Origin: DASZXJ01 sp035545895
GTDB lineage: Bacteria; Planctomycetota; Phycisphaerae; Tepidisphaerales; Tepidisphaeraceae
Assembly (NCBI GenBank): GCA_035545895.1
Contig: DASZXJ010000238.1
Coordinates: 1-42,493 of the forward strand
Reading direction: 5' to 3'
Length of the DNA stretch: 42,493 nt
Shown: positions 25,814 to 34,466 of the stretch, in pieces
How positions within the stretch are numbered: position 1 is the stretch's first letter
Layout: each line of letters opens with the position of its first letter
Translations under genes and position numbers: made by a program
Notes under the pieces: model-generated
The model's database searches: none
The model's input: only the letters and a program-made list of their open reading frames with translations
What the model was told of the DNA's origin: nothing

Positions 25814-28792
25814 ATGCGCGGTTCCTTTCGCAATCGGCGAGTGAGGGAAATTCTTGTCCTGGCTGCCTGTGCGGCAGGTCCTTCGTTTTCCATGGCGGCG
25901 AACGTCAGTTGGACTTTTCTTGGAAGCAGCAGTTGGACGGGCGCATCCAATTGGGTGGGTGGCGTGCCTGTGGCTGGATCGACCGCGATCATCGCGCATA
26001 GCGACGTCGTCAGTCGAACCGTATCGTACACCTATTCCGGTGGATCGATTCAACTAAGCGGCCTGCTGGTGGACAACGCCGGTTCGGGCTCCAATGTCTT
26101 CTCGCAAGCCACAAACACCCTGAATTCCAGCAGCATGACCATCGGCAACGCGGGCAACGGCTACTGGGTTGTCAGCGATGGCACATTCAACATTGCCGCC
26201 AATTCGCAATTTGGCGCGTCGGGCAGCGGACGCGGCACGGGCACGTTCAGCGGCGGAACGGTCAACCTTTCGACGTTCAATCTTGGCGCTCTTGGATTCG
26301 GCACGTTCAATCAATCCAATGGCACGTTGGCGATTAACAATAATTTCAGTGTCGGCCAGTCATCGTCAGGACAGGGAACGTACATCATCAGCGGCGGCAG
26401 TGCGAGTGTGACCAACAGCTTCTTTGTGGGCGAGAGCGGCAACGGAACGGTATCGCAGAGCGTCGCCAAAATTACAGCAAACAGTTTGATTCTCGCCAAC
26501 GGCAGCGTCTCGGCTGGAACTTATTCGTTGCAAAGCGGAACGCTTGCGGCGACCCAGGAAAACGTGGGTAATCGCGGAATCGGGCGCATCATCCAAATCG
26601 GCGGAATTAACGTAATCGGCAATGGCGGAGGCACGTTGACCGTGGCATCGTTCAGCACGGCCAATGGTCTGTATAGTCTTGGTGGCACGGGAAGCCTGCA
26701 GGCGGGGATCGAATATATCGGCGCGGGGGGAACCGGATCGTTTGTTCAAACCGGCGGAATCAACAACGTCGGAACCACGTTGATTACCGGCATTAACAAC
26801 GGCACGGGAAACTACTCGCTGGGCGGCACAGGTGTTTTGGTGGTTGCCAACGAAGAACTCGCCCAGACCGGTGTCGCAACATTTACACAATCCGGAGGCA
26901 CACACAACGTTTCCGGAGGATTGGCCATTTCCACCAACGGCGGAAATGGAGCTTATTATCTCAGCGATGGATCGCTCAGCGTGCTTGGCGATGCGACGAT
27001 CGGCCTGTCGGCAACCGGCACGGCCTTGATGAACATCAGCGCCGGTTCGATGGAAGTGGCCGGCGCGACCAACATCTCTTCGGTATCCAACAGCAAGCTG
27101 CAATTGGCCGGCGGAATGCTCACAACCGGCACACTGAATACCAACGGCAGCTCAACCAATTTTCAGTGGAGCAGCGGCGTGCTGAAATTTAGCCACGGAC
27201 TTTCATTGTCATTGACCGGCGGCATGCAAACCTCGATCGATCTGACCGCGCTCAAAACGCTGATCGTCACCGATACACTCAGCGGCGATGGCTCGCTGCC
27301 GCTCGCGCTCAATGGCGGAATTCTTTCCGTCGGTGATTTGTCCAATTACGGACTGCTGCAGTTTAATTCCGGAACGCTGCAAATATCCAGCGCGCAGGCT
27401 GTCGGTTTGGGTTCGCTGTTCGGAAGCACGCTCCAGCTCAACAACAATCAGCATGTGGATGTGGTCAACAATACATTAACCGTCAATTCCGGCGGATTGA
27501 TGCTCCTTGCCGGTGGCAGCATGTATGCCAGCAACGGTGTTACGAGTAATGGACAGATTCAACTATCCGGGCCGACAGCGCAACTCAGCGGCGGCTCGCT
27601 TACGAATAACGGCATCGTCAGCGGCAATGGACGCATCGCCAATCAATTGAACAACACGAGTACCGGCATCGTGCGGGCGTCCGGCAGCAACTGGCTGCAA
27701 TTGACCGGCAGCGGCAATGTGAATAATGGACAGCTTAATTTGATCAACGGCGGAGCAATCGAGTTTACGCACGATCTGACCAACAACGGCGTGATCTCGG
27801 GGCGCGGCGTGTTGATCGCCACGGGCGGGCTGACCAATGGCGGGCAGATGCAATTCTCCGGAGGCTTTACCGATATCCATGGCACTGTTGTCAATAACAA
27901 CCGAATTATCGTCACCGGCGGAAGCACCTCAACCTTTTATGACCCCGTTGATACCTCCGGCGGCAATATCACGGTCAACACCAACAGTACGGTTGTATTC
28001 CTTGGCGATGTTGTCGGTCAGAGCAATATTTCTGGTCCCGGTGTAAAGGACTTCGAGGCCGGCGCGAGCCTCGGTCCCATCGCCACTGTGCTGGGCAGCA
28101 CCATCGTCGGACCCCTTGGAACCGTGACCACTCCACTGATTCACGAAAACTCATTGGCGATTTACGGACATACCTCCATCTCCGCCAAGGGCATGGCGAA
28201 CGATCCCAGTGGCACGAGCATCGTCAAGTCACTGCAAATCGTTCCCGGCGGTCAGCTCGATCTGACCAACAATTCGATGATTGTCGATTTTGATGGGTCT
28301 GCAGGCGGTTTACTCAATGAAATTCGCAATGATCTTCAAACAGGCAGATTAACCAGCAGTGAAAGTGATGCCGCGTTCCGCCTGGGATACGCCGACAACA
28401 GCAACCTGGGTCTAACGAGTTTCAGCGGCCAACCGGTTGATTCATCGAGCTTGCTCATCAAATACACTTACGCCGGCGATGCGGATTTGAATGGATTGGT
28501 GAACGCCCACGACTTGGGTTTGCTCGCGCATCACTGGCAACAGACCGGTGGCGGCCTGTGGTTTGGCGGCGACTTCAATTACGACGGCACGGTCGATTTG
28601 TATGACATGATCCTTCTGGCGATGAATTGGCAGGCGGGCGTCAGCAATCCGCAGGCGGCGCCATCATTTGCCGATGCACTGGGCGCGCTCGATTTTTCCG
28701 GGGTCACCGTTCCCGAGCCCACGACGATTACGTCATTGTGTGCAGCAGCAATGATGGTTGGTCGTCGCCGTCGCAAATCGCGGGTAGAATGA
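25814..28792 (+). CDS. Large PEP-CTERM surface protein with dockerin-like pair
   Basis: A 992-residue exported protein. The signal peptide ends near AMAAN (about residue 30). The body to about residue 840 is Gly/Ser/Asn-rich, with repeated strand units of the types TFSGGTVNLSTFNLG, GTYSLQSGTL and GSFVQTGGINNVG. This is an autotransporter-like beta-helix repeat pattern with period close to 40 residues. Residues 886-942 hold a dockerin type I-like pair, with loops DADLNGLVNAHDL and DFNYDGTVDLYDM. The end (966-992) is a PEP-CTERM tail: VPEP, a short hydrophobic stretch and RRRRKSR. PEP-CTERM proteins are normally processed by an exosortase at the inner face of the outer surface. No exosortase is in the window. 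The function is probably structural or adhesive. Confidence 0.88.
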   Translation: MRGSFRNRRVREILVLAACAAGPSFSMAANVSWTFLGSSSWTGASNWVGGVPVAGSTAIIAHSDVVSRTVSYTYSGGSIQLSGLLVDNAGSGSNVFSQATNTLNSSSMTIGNAGNGYWVVSDGTFNIAANSQFGASGSGRGTGTFSGGTVNLSTFNLGALGFGTFNQSNGTLAINNNFSVGQSSSGQGTYIISGGSASVTNSFFVGESGNGTVSQSVAKITANSLILANGSVSAGTYSLQSGTLAATQENVGNRGIGRIIQIGGINVIGNGGGTLTVASFSTANGLYSLGGTGSLQAGIEYIGAGGTGSFVQTGGINNVGTTLITGINNGTGNYSLGGTGVLVVANEELAQTGVATFTQSGGTHNVSGGLAISTNGGNGAYYLSDGSLSVLGDATIGLSATGTALMNISAGSMEVAGATNISSVSNSKLQLAGGMLTTGTLNTNGSSTNFQWSSGVLKFSHGLSLSLTGGMQTSIDLTALKTLIVTDTLSGDGSLPLALNGGILSVGDLSNYGLLQFNSGTLQISSAQAVGLGSLFGSTLQLNNNQHVDVVNNTLTVNSGGLMLLAGGSMYASNGVTSNGQIQLSGPTAQLSGGSLTNNGIVSGNGRIANQLNNTSTGIVRASGSNWLQLTGSGNVNNGQLNLINGGAIEFTHDLTNNGVISGRGVLIATGGLTNGGQMQFSGGFTDIHGTVVNNNRIIVTGGSTSTFYDPVDTSGGNITVNTNSTVVFLGDVVGQSNISGPGVKDFEAGASLGPIATVLGSTIVGPLGTVTTPLIHENSLAIYGHTSISAKGMANDPSGTSIVKSLQIVPGGQLDLTNNSMIVDFDGSAGGLLNEIRNDLQTGRLTSSESDAAFRLGYADNSNLGLTSFSGQPVDSSSLLIKYTYAGDADLNGLVNAHDLGLLAHHWQQTGGGLWFGGDFNYDGTVDLYDMILLAMNWQAGVSNPQAAPSFADALGALDFSGVTVPEPTTITSLCAAAMMVGRRRRKSRVE

Positions 28793-28798
28793 CCGATT

Positions 28799-29170
28799 AT
28801 GGCCAAGCACGCACCGCGATTTCTCGAAATTGTCAACGATGCCCGCAGCCGCATTCGCGAATTGACCGTCGAGGATGTGAAAAAGAAACTCGCAGCCGGC
28901 GAAAAATTTCATCTGGTGGATGTTCGAGAGGAAAGTGAATGGTCCGCCGGCCATCTGCCGCAGGCTGAGCATCTGGGCAAGGGCATCATCGAGCGGGATA
29001 TTGAAACAAAAATTCCCGACACCGCCGCTGAGATCGTCCTGTACTGCGGCGGTGGATATCGATCCGCCCTGGCGGCAGATAATCTGCAAAAAATGGGATA
29101 TACCAACGTCTGGTCAATGGACGGCGGATTTCGCGGATGGAAAGAGGCGGGACTGACGATTCAGAAATAA
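28799..29170 (+). CDS. Rhodanese-like domain protein
   Basis: A 123-residue single-domain protein. An N-terminal helix (LEIVNDARSRIREL) precedes the rhodanese fold: VDVREESEW (40-48), GHLPQAEHL (51-59) and the active-site loop CGGGYRS (83-89) with Cys83, ending DGGFRGWKEAGLTI. It probably transfers sulfane sulfur or acts in thiol chemistry in the cytoplasm. Many proteins of this form come from the GlpE/PspE group. It starts 6 nt after the PEP-CTERM stop, so it may be cotranscribed, and its stop lies 7 nt from the convergent ATPase stop. No clear SD is visible. Confidence 0.88.
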   Translation: MAKHAPRFLEIVNDARSRIRELTVEDVKKKLAAGEKFHLVDVREESEWSAGHLPQAEHLGKGIIERDIETKIPDTAAEIVLYCGGGYRSALAADNLQKMGYTNVWSMDGGFRGWKEAGLTIQK

Positions 29171-29177
29171 GCGGCTG

Positions 29178-30002
29178 CTACGACGGCTTTCTTGTCCCGG
29201 GCATCTGATTATGCAGCACGGGCATCATTTCAAGATAAGGCTGAATAGGTGGGGATTTGGATTTGCGAAACGCATCTAGTGCACCATCAAAAAAGATTTT
29301 TCCTTCGTTGAGCATCACGATGCGCGGTTCCAGGCGGGATAGCAGGCTCATGTCATGGGTAATAATCAACGTTGTTCGCTGTTTCCCTTGCTCGGGTTTT
29401 CGGCGATGAACGTCGCGAATCAAATCCTGGATTTGCTCGGCGTGTTCAGGATCCAGTCCGGTGGTCGGCTCGTCATAAAAGATCAGCACCGGGTCCAGCG
29501 CCAATGCCCGTGCGATGGCGACGCGCTTGGCCATGCCGCCGGAAAGCTCTTCGCGATCGAGCTGCGGCACATGTTCGGCATCGAGGTCCACTGATTCGAT
29601 CACATCATGAACGCGTTTCTGAATCTCCGGCTCTTCCATGCCTTTCACATCCGCAAGCCCCAGCGCGATGTTGTCGTAGACCGAGCCGGTGAATAGCGCA
29701 TTTTTCTGAAACACAACCGCCCAATGACGGCGAAGCCGGTCCATGGTTTGATCGTCCAGCGTGGCCAGATCGGTCAACGGCTCGCCGGGTGATTCGTGGT
29801 CGGCGAGCAACACGCTGCCTTCGTCAGGGCGCATGCGACCGATCAGATGTTGCAGTAAAACGGTCTTGCCCGACCCGGAACTGCCGACGATCGCGACCAG
29901 TTCGCCTCGCTTGATTTCCAGATTGACGCCCTTGAGTACGTGGTTTTCGCCGAAGGATTTGTGCAGGTTTTTGACCTGGATTTCCAAAGCGGGCTGATCC
30001 AT
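29178..30002 (-). CDS. ABC transporter ATPase, MlaF/Mce-type
   Basis: A 274-residue ATPase. The start is ATG at 30002 (the frame runs on to 30041 without support). It has Walker A GSSGSGKT (40-47), the signature LSGGMAKRVAIARAL, Walker B VLIFYDEPTTGLDP and the switch His in ITHD. The LSGGMAKR form is characteristic of MlaF and other Mce-system ATPases, which power lipid movement between inner and outer membranes. No MlaE-type permease or MlaD-type substrate-binding gene is adjacent, so it is an orphan here; its partners may lie elsewhere. It faces the cytochrome gene across a 117-nt divergent gap. Confidence 0.88.
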   Translation of the reverse strand: MDQPALEIQVKNLHKSFGENHVLKGVNLEIKRGELVAIVGSSGSGKTVLLQHLIGRMRPDEGSVLLADHESPGEPLTDLATLDDQTMDRLRRHWAVVFQKNALFTGSVYDNIALGLADVKGMEEPEIQKRVHDVIESVDLDAEHVPQLDREELSGGMAKRVAIARALALDPVLIFYDEPTTGLDPEHAEQIQDLIRDVHRRKPEQGKQRTTLIITHDMSLLSRLEPRIVMLNEGKIFFDGALDAFRKSKSPPIQPYLEMMPVLHNQMPGTRKPS

Positions 30003-30057
30003 GCAAGCGATGGTAGCACGCCCAAGCCAAATAGGCCTCATTTTGGCTTAAAATCAA

Positions 30058-30087
30058 TTGCTCCAGCGATTGAGCTGTCGGTAGAAT
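30058..30087 (+). promoter_or_regulatory. Candidate sigma70-type promoter of the cytochrome/DUF1592 gene
   Basis: TTGCTC (30058-30063) and TAGAAT (30082-30087) are separated by 18 nt, within the gap (30003-30119) between the divergent ABC ATPase and the cytochrome gene. The match to -35 is moderate and to -10 good. The start codon lies 33 nt after the -10 box, so the leader would be short. No transcription evidence exists. Confidence 0.3.
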
Positions 30088-30119
30088 GGAGCGGCTTTGA
30101 GGGCTTAGCGACCGCACCC

Positions 30120-32957
30120 ATGAAACAGGCGTTCTGTTTAACAGTAATCGTATTGCTGTCGATGAATCTCCCGGTTCATGCGGCCGATGAGCCGCCGCTG
30201 ATCGCCTACGAGAAAACCGTTGCGCCTTTGCTCCAAAAATATTGCTATCAGTGTCACAGCGGTGCCAAACCCAAGGCTGATCTATCGCTCAGTTCGTTCA
30301 AGACCATCGAATCAATCTTTCAGCATCGCGAGCAATGGGAATTGGTGGCCCAGAACGTTCGCACACACGACATGCCGCCCGAGGAGTCGAGGCTTCAGCC
30401 GACGCAGGCGGAGCGCGAGATCATTGTCGATTGGGTCGATCAGCAGCTTCATCAGCATGATTCGAAAAATCCGGACCCAGGCCGGGTGACGGTGCGGCGG
30501 CTGAACCGTGCGGAGTATCACAATACGATCCACGATTTGACCGGAGTCGATTTTCAGAGCAATGTCGAGTTTCCGCCGGATGATTCGGGGTACGGATTCG
30601 ACAACATCGGCGATGTGCTTTCGCTGCCACCGGTGCTGATGGAAAAATATCTCTCAGCCGCCGATAAGATTTTGGAAGAAGCAATTCCGACTGAACCGGT
30701 ATCAAGCAAGGTGCAGCGATTTCCCGCGAGCCTGGCGCAGGTTGGTTTCAACGCCATCGGCGATCGCGGTGATGGCTGGGTTCAGCTGATCAGTCTGGAA
30801 GATGATGATGTGGCCGTGGAACTGCCGACATCTCCCGGCGATTACATCGTGCGTGTGCTGGCATTCTGCAAACCCACCGGCGGGGCCATGGTGGGGGGCG
30901 GAAATAATAATCGCCAGGCCACCACTGGGCCGGTTGACCCCACCCGGATCTCTATCTGCGTGGATAATGCGTTCATTCAGGATTTTGAACTGACCGCCGC
31001 CGAGACCCGCCCGCAGTGGTATGAGGCGCGAGTTGGCGCATCACAGGGCAAGCACCGCTTTCGCGTGGTGATGCGGCGCATTCGTGGCGGGGCCAATGAG
31101 CTCACGATGCTCAATGGCCGTATCGGCAAACAACAGTCGGGCATCGGTTTTGTAAAATATGTCGAAGTTGAAGGGCCGCTCCGCGCAGCAACACGCACGT
31201 ATCCCGCGGCCAATCTTCAAGCCACCGGCGAAGGGCAAAATCTCCCCGATGGCGGGCGATTGCTCGATCATGAAGGTCAGGTCAGCACCAGGATCAACGT
31301 CGCCAAAGACGGCGAAGTCATCCTGCGAGCCCAGGCGTATGCAGACCAAGCCGGCGACCAACCCGCGCGCATGGAATTCCAGGTCGATGGGAAGCCGGTG
31401 AAGTTTTTCGACGTGCTTGCGCCGGCGAAAATGGTGCCGCTGCAAGGCCAGCGCGTCTTCTCGCTCATGCTGCTCGTGCCACAGCCTGCGGTCTACGAAA
31501 CGAAATTGAACCTGACGGCCGGGCAACACACATTTTCCGCGGCATTTGTCAACGACTTTGTCGATCCACAGAACAAAAATCCGAATTTGCGCGACCGAAA
31601 CCTATACATCAATTATCTCGAGACCGCCGACCTTTCCTCTCCGGCGCTTCAACCGGAAATGCCCGGGCAGATCAAGCAGCTTTTCGCGGCACACCAACAA
31701 GATGCTCGCGCGATATTGTCAGACTTCGCTCGCCATGCGTATCGCCGGCCGGTGCAGAAGCAGGAAATCGACCGGTTGATGAACCTGGTTGATCTTGCAG
31801 GCAGACAAGGCGAAGGTTTTGAAGGCAGCATCAAGCTCGCGATGAAGGCCGTGCTGGTTTCTCCGTATTTTTTGTTTCGCGGTGAAGATCAGCCGAATCC
31901 GAACGATCCCAAATCCATTCATCCGATCGATGAAATCTCGCTGGCGTCTCGCCTGAGCTATTTCCTCTGGAGCAGCATGCCGGATGACGAACTTCTCAAC
32001 CTCGCCGAGCGCGGGGAATTGCGGAAGAACCTGCCCGCCCAGGTCAAGCGAATGCTCGAATCGCCCAAGAGCAAAGCCCTGGTTGATAATTTCGCCAATC
32101 AATGGCTACAGACGCGCAGTCTGGAAACGATGCAGCCGGACAAGGAACTGTTTCCCGACTATGACGCCGGCCTTCGCGCGGCCATGCAGAAGGAAACCGA
32201 GATGTTCTTTGAATCAATCATGCGCGAAGACCGCAGCGTGATCGATTTTCTCACGGCGGATTACACCTTCATCAATGAACGGCTGGCCAAGTTGTACGGA
32301 ATTCAGAATATCAAAGGCGAGGAATTTCGCCGGGTATCATTGAGTGAAACACCCCGGCGGGGCGTGATCACACAGGCGAGTGTGCTCACGCTGACTTCCA
32401 ATCCCACGCGAACCAGTCCGGTGAAGCGTGGAAAGTTTGTGCTCGACAATTTGCTGGGAACGCCTCCCCCGCCTCCTCCTCCGGATGTACCGTCGCTGGA
32501 TCAGCCTGGACGGAAACTAATCGGCACGTTGCGCCAGCAGATGGAGCAACATCGCGTTGATCCGAACTGTGCAGGCTGTCACGCGCGAATGGACCCAATC
32601 GGGTTCGGCCTGGAGAATTTCGATGCGATTGGCGCATGGCGAGATAAGGATGGCGACGCGGTGGTCGATCCCGCCGGCCAATTGGTCAGCGGCGAATCGT
32701 TCAAGGGCGCGGTCGAATTGTCCAAGGTGCTCGCTACTTCCAAACGAAATGAATTCCTTCACTGCATGGCCGAGAAGATGCTGACTTTCGCCTTGGGGCG
32801 CGGCGTGGAATCGTATGACGAGCCGGCGATGGCGGAAATTGTTCAAAAGCTGGAAAAATCCGAAGATCGATTTTCCGTATTGGTCATGAGCGTAGTCGAT
32901 AGCATGCCGTTTCAGATGCGCCGCGGCGATAGTCTGGCGGCTATGTCAAAAGAATGA
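30120..32957 (+). CDS. Planctomycete cytochrome c / DUF1592-type secreted protein
   Basis: A 945-residue exported protein. The frame is open from 29940, but ATG 30120 begins a proper signal peptide (MKQAFCLTVIVLLSM, VHAADEPP). CYQCH (C42-H46) is a heme-binding CxxCH in a planctomycete cytochrome C (PSCyt1) domain. The architecture expected for the family follows: the DUF1587 part VRRLNRAEYHNTIHDLTGV, a carbohydrate-binding-like insert (about 195-500), the DUF1595-type part FARHAYRRPVQKQE, DUF1592, then DUF1588 with GTPPPPPPPDVP and a second CAGCH (817-821), and a DUF1585-like end (HCMAEKMLTFALGRGVESYD). It is periplasmic or surface-located. The function of this family is still undefined. It precedes a DUF1552 gene, its usual partner. 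Confidence 0.9.
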   Translation: MKQAFCLTVIVLLSMNLPVHAADEPPLIAYEKTVAPLLQKYCYQCHSGAKPKADLSLSSFKTIESIFQHREQWELVAQNVRTHDMPPEESRLQPTQAEREIIVDWVDQQLHQHDSKNPDPGRVTVRRLNRAEYHNTIHDLTGVDFQSNVEFPPDDSGYGFDNIGDVLSLPPVLMEKYLSAADKILEEAIPTEPVSSKVQRFPASLAQVGFNAIGDRGDGWVQLISLEDDDVAVELPTSPGDYIVRVLAFCKPTGGAMVGGGNNNRQATTGPVDPTRISICVDNAFIQDFELTAAETRPQWYEARVGASQGKHRFRVVMRRIRGGANELTMLNGRIGKQQSGIGFVKYVEVEGPLRAATRTYPAANLQATGEGQNLPDGGRLLDHEGQVSTRINVAKDGEVILRAQAYADQAGDQPARMEFQVDGKPVKFFDVLAPAKMVPLQGQRVFSLMLLVPQPAVYETKLNLTAGQHTFSAAFVNDFVDPQNKNPNLRDRNLYINYLETADLSSPALQPEMPGQIKQLFAAHQQDARAILSDFARHAYRRPVQKQEIDRLMNLVDLAGRQGEGFEGSIKLAMKAVLVSPYFLFRGEDQPNPNDPKSIHPIDEISLASRLSYFLWSSMPDDELLNLAERGELRKNLPAQVKRMLESPKSKALVDNFANQWLQTRSLETMQPDKELFPDYDAGLRAAMQKETEMFFESIMREDRSVIDFLTADYTFINERLAKLYGIQNIKGEEFRRVSLSETPRRGVITQASVLTLTSNPTRTSPVKRGKFVLDNLLGTPPPPPPPDVPSLDQPGRKLIGTLRQQMEQHRVDPNCAGCHARMDPIGFGLENFDAIGAWRDKDGDAVVDPAGQLVSGESFKGAVELSKVLATSKRNEFLHCMAEKMLTFALGRGVESYDEPAMAEIVQKLEKSEDRFSVLVMSVVDSMPFQMRRGDSLAAMSKE

Positions 32958-33049
32958 GTTCGGCAAAACGAGAGGTTATTTCTTGCCTTTGTGTATTGGG
33001 AGTTTTATTCTTGACCGCTGTCCCATCGTACGATTTTTGAGGCTCCTTG

Positions 33050-34414
33050 ATGTCAACCAAATGGCATATCCCCCGACGCACGTTCTTAAAGGGGCTTGGC
33101 ACGGCGCTGGCGCTTCCAATGCTTGACGCGATGCTTCCCTCGACGCGCGTTTTTGCCGATGTCGTCGGTAACACCGCATCCGGCCTGCCCAAACGAATGG
33201 CGTTCATCTATGTCCCGCAGGGCAAAAACATGGTGGATTGGACGCCGAAGACCTTTGGGGCGGATTACGAACTACCGATGATTCTTCAGCCCCTGGCGGA
33301 ACACCGCAAGGACTTCAGCATTGTCACCGGCATGGCGCACATGCGCGGCCTGTCTGAAAACGACGGGGGCGGAGATCACGCCCGCGCATCGGCTGTTTAT
33401 CTGACGGGCTGTCATCCCAAGAAAACCGCCGGCGCCGATATCAAGCTCGGAATATCGGTTGATCAATTTGCAGCCCAGCGCATCGGAAACCAGACACGCC
33501 TGCCCTCACTCGAACTGAGCTGCGATGGCGGACAGCGCGCCGGCTCGTGTGATTCGGGATATAGCTGTGCCTATCAATTCAATCTCTCCTGGAAAAACGA
33601 CACGATGCCCGTCAATCCGGAAGTCGATCCGCGATTGGCGTTTGAACGTCTTTTCGGAAACAAAAGCTCAGGACAATCGGCTGAAGCGCGCGCCAAACGG
33701 ATGCTGTTTAACAAAAGCGTCCTCGATTTTGTTCTCGACGATGCCAAACGTCTGCAAAATGGGCTGGGTTCCACCGATACGCGCAAGCTCGATGAATATC
33801 TCAATGCAGTTCGCGAAATTGAACAGCGCATAGAGCGTTCCGAAAAATTCCGCATCAGTGCCCCGCCGGGCGCCGAAGAGCCGCAGATGTTTGAAACTTA
33901 CGAGCAGCAGATCAAGTTGATGTTTGATATCCTCGCACTCTCTTTTCAAACCGACTCAACACGAATCGCGACGTTTATTGTGGCGCACGATGGTAGCAAC
34001 CGCCCATACCCGCAAATCGGCATTTCCGATGGGCATCACGATTTGTCGCATCACCGCAATGATGAAACCAAGAAGGCCAAGATCGCCAAAATCAATCACT
34101 TTCATACCACGCAGTTCAATTACTTCCTGAACAAGCTCAAGAGCATCAGGGAGGGTGAAGGCAATTTGCTGGACAACAGCGCGATCGTTTACGGCAGCGG
34201 AATCAGCGACGGCAACCAGCATCTGCATACCAATCTTCCGGTTCTCGTGGCCGGCAAATGTGGCGAGGCGCTGAAAACCGGCGAGCACATCAAGGTCGAT
34301 GAAAATACCCCAATGTGCAACATGTACGTCTCGCTGCTGAACATCATGGGCGTCAAAACCGACCGATTCGGCGACAGCACCGGAAGGCTGAAGGAAATTG
34401 CCGGTGTTGCCTGA
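33050..34414 (+). CDS. DUF1552 family Tat-signal protein
   Basis: A 454-residue protein. The start ATG 33050 is preferred over TTG 33047; GAGG lies nearby. The N-terminus has a twin-arginine signal, PRRTFLKGLGTALALPMLD, which means it is probably folded before export. Typical family stretches are RMAFIYVPQGKNMVDWTP, THDxx-like DGGGDHARASAVYLTG and DNSAIVYGSGISDGNQH. No cofactor is assigned to the family. It follows the cytochrome/DUF1592 protein by 92 nt on the same strand, an arrangement I know from many planctomycetes, where the two are thought to act together in the periplasm. Conservation of Asp, His and Gly clusters in the C-terminal half suggests a metal-dependent hydrolase-like (sulfatase/phosphatase-fold) role, but this is inference. 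Confidence 0.9.
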   Translation: MSTKWHIPRRTFLKGLGTALALPMLDAMLPSTRVFADVVGNTASGLPKRMAFIYVPQGKNMVDWTPKTFGADYELPMILQPLAEHRKDFSIVTGMAHMRGLSENDGGGDHARASAVYLTGCHPKKTAGADIKLGISVDQFAAQRIGNQTRLPSLELSCDGGQRAGSCDSGYSCAYQFNLSWKNDTMPVNPEVDPRLAFERLFGNKSSGQSAEARAKRMLFNKSVLDFVLDDAKRLQNGLGSTDTRKLDEYLNAVREIEQRIERSEKFRISAPPGAEEPQMFETYEQQIKLMFDILALSFQTDSTRIATFIVAHDGSNRPYPQIGISDGHHDLSHHRNDETKKAKIAKINHFHTTQFNYFLNKLKSIREGEGNLLDNSAIVYGSGISDGNQHLHTNLPVLVAGKCGEALKTGEHIKVDENTPMCNMYVSLLNIMGVKTDRFGDSTGRLKEIAGVA

Positions 34415-34466
34415 CAAATTCGGTTGCAGACGGATTCAAGCCTGCGGATAGCGACCCATGGGCTTT

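Noticed and set aside
26366..27103. 245-codon minus-strand frame inside the PEP-CTERM gene
   Set aside because: It arises from the repetitive codons of the Gly/Asn/Ser-rich repeat protein; it has no start signal or domain.
25814..28792. Repeats of the PEP-CTERM gene as a CRISPR or satellite array
   Set aside because: The repeats are degenerate at DNA level and explained by protein repeat units in one open frame; no fixed repeat-spacer pattern exists.
29940..30119. 60-residue N-terminal extension of the cytochrome/DUF1592 protein
   Set aside because: It overlaps the divergent ABC ATPase gene and would bury a good signal peptide that begins at 30120.
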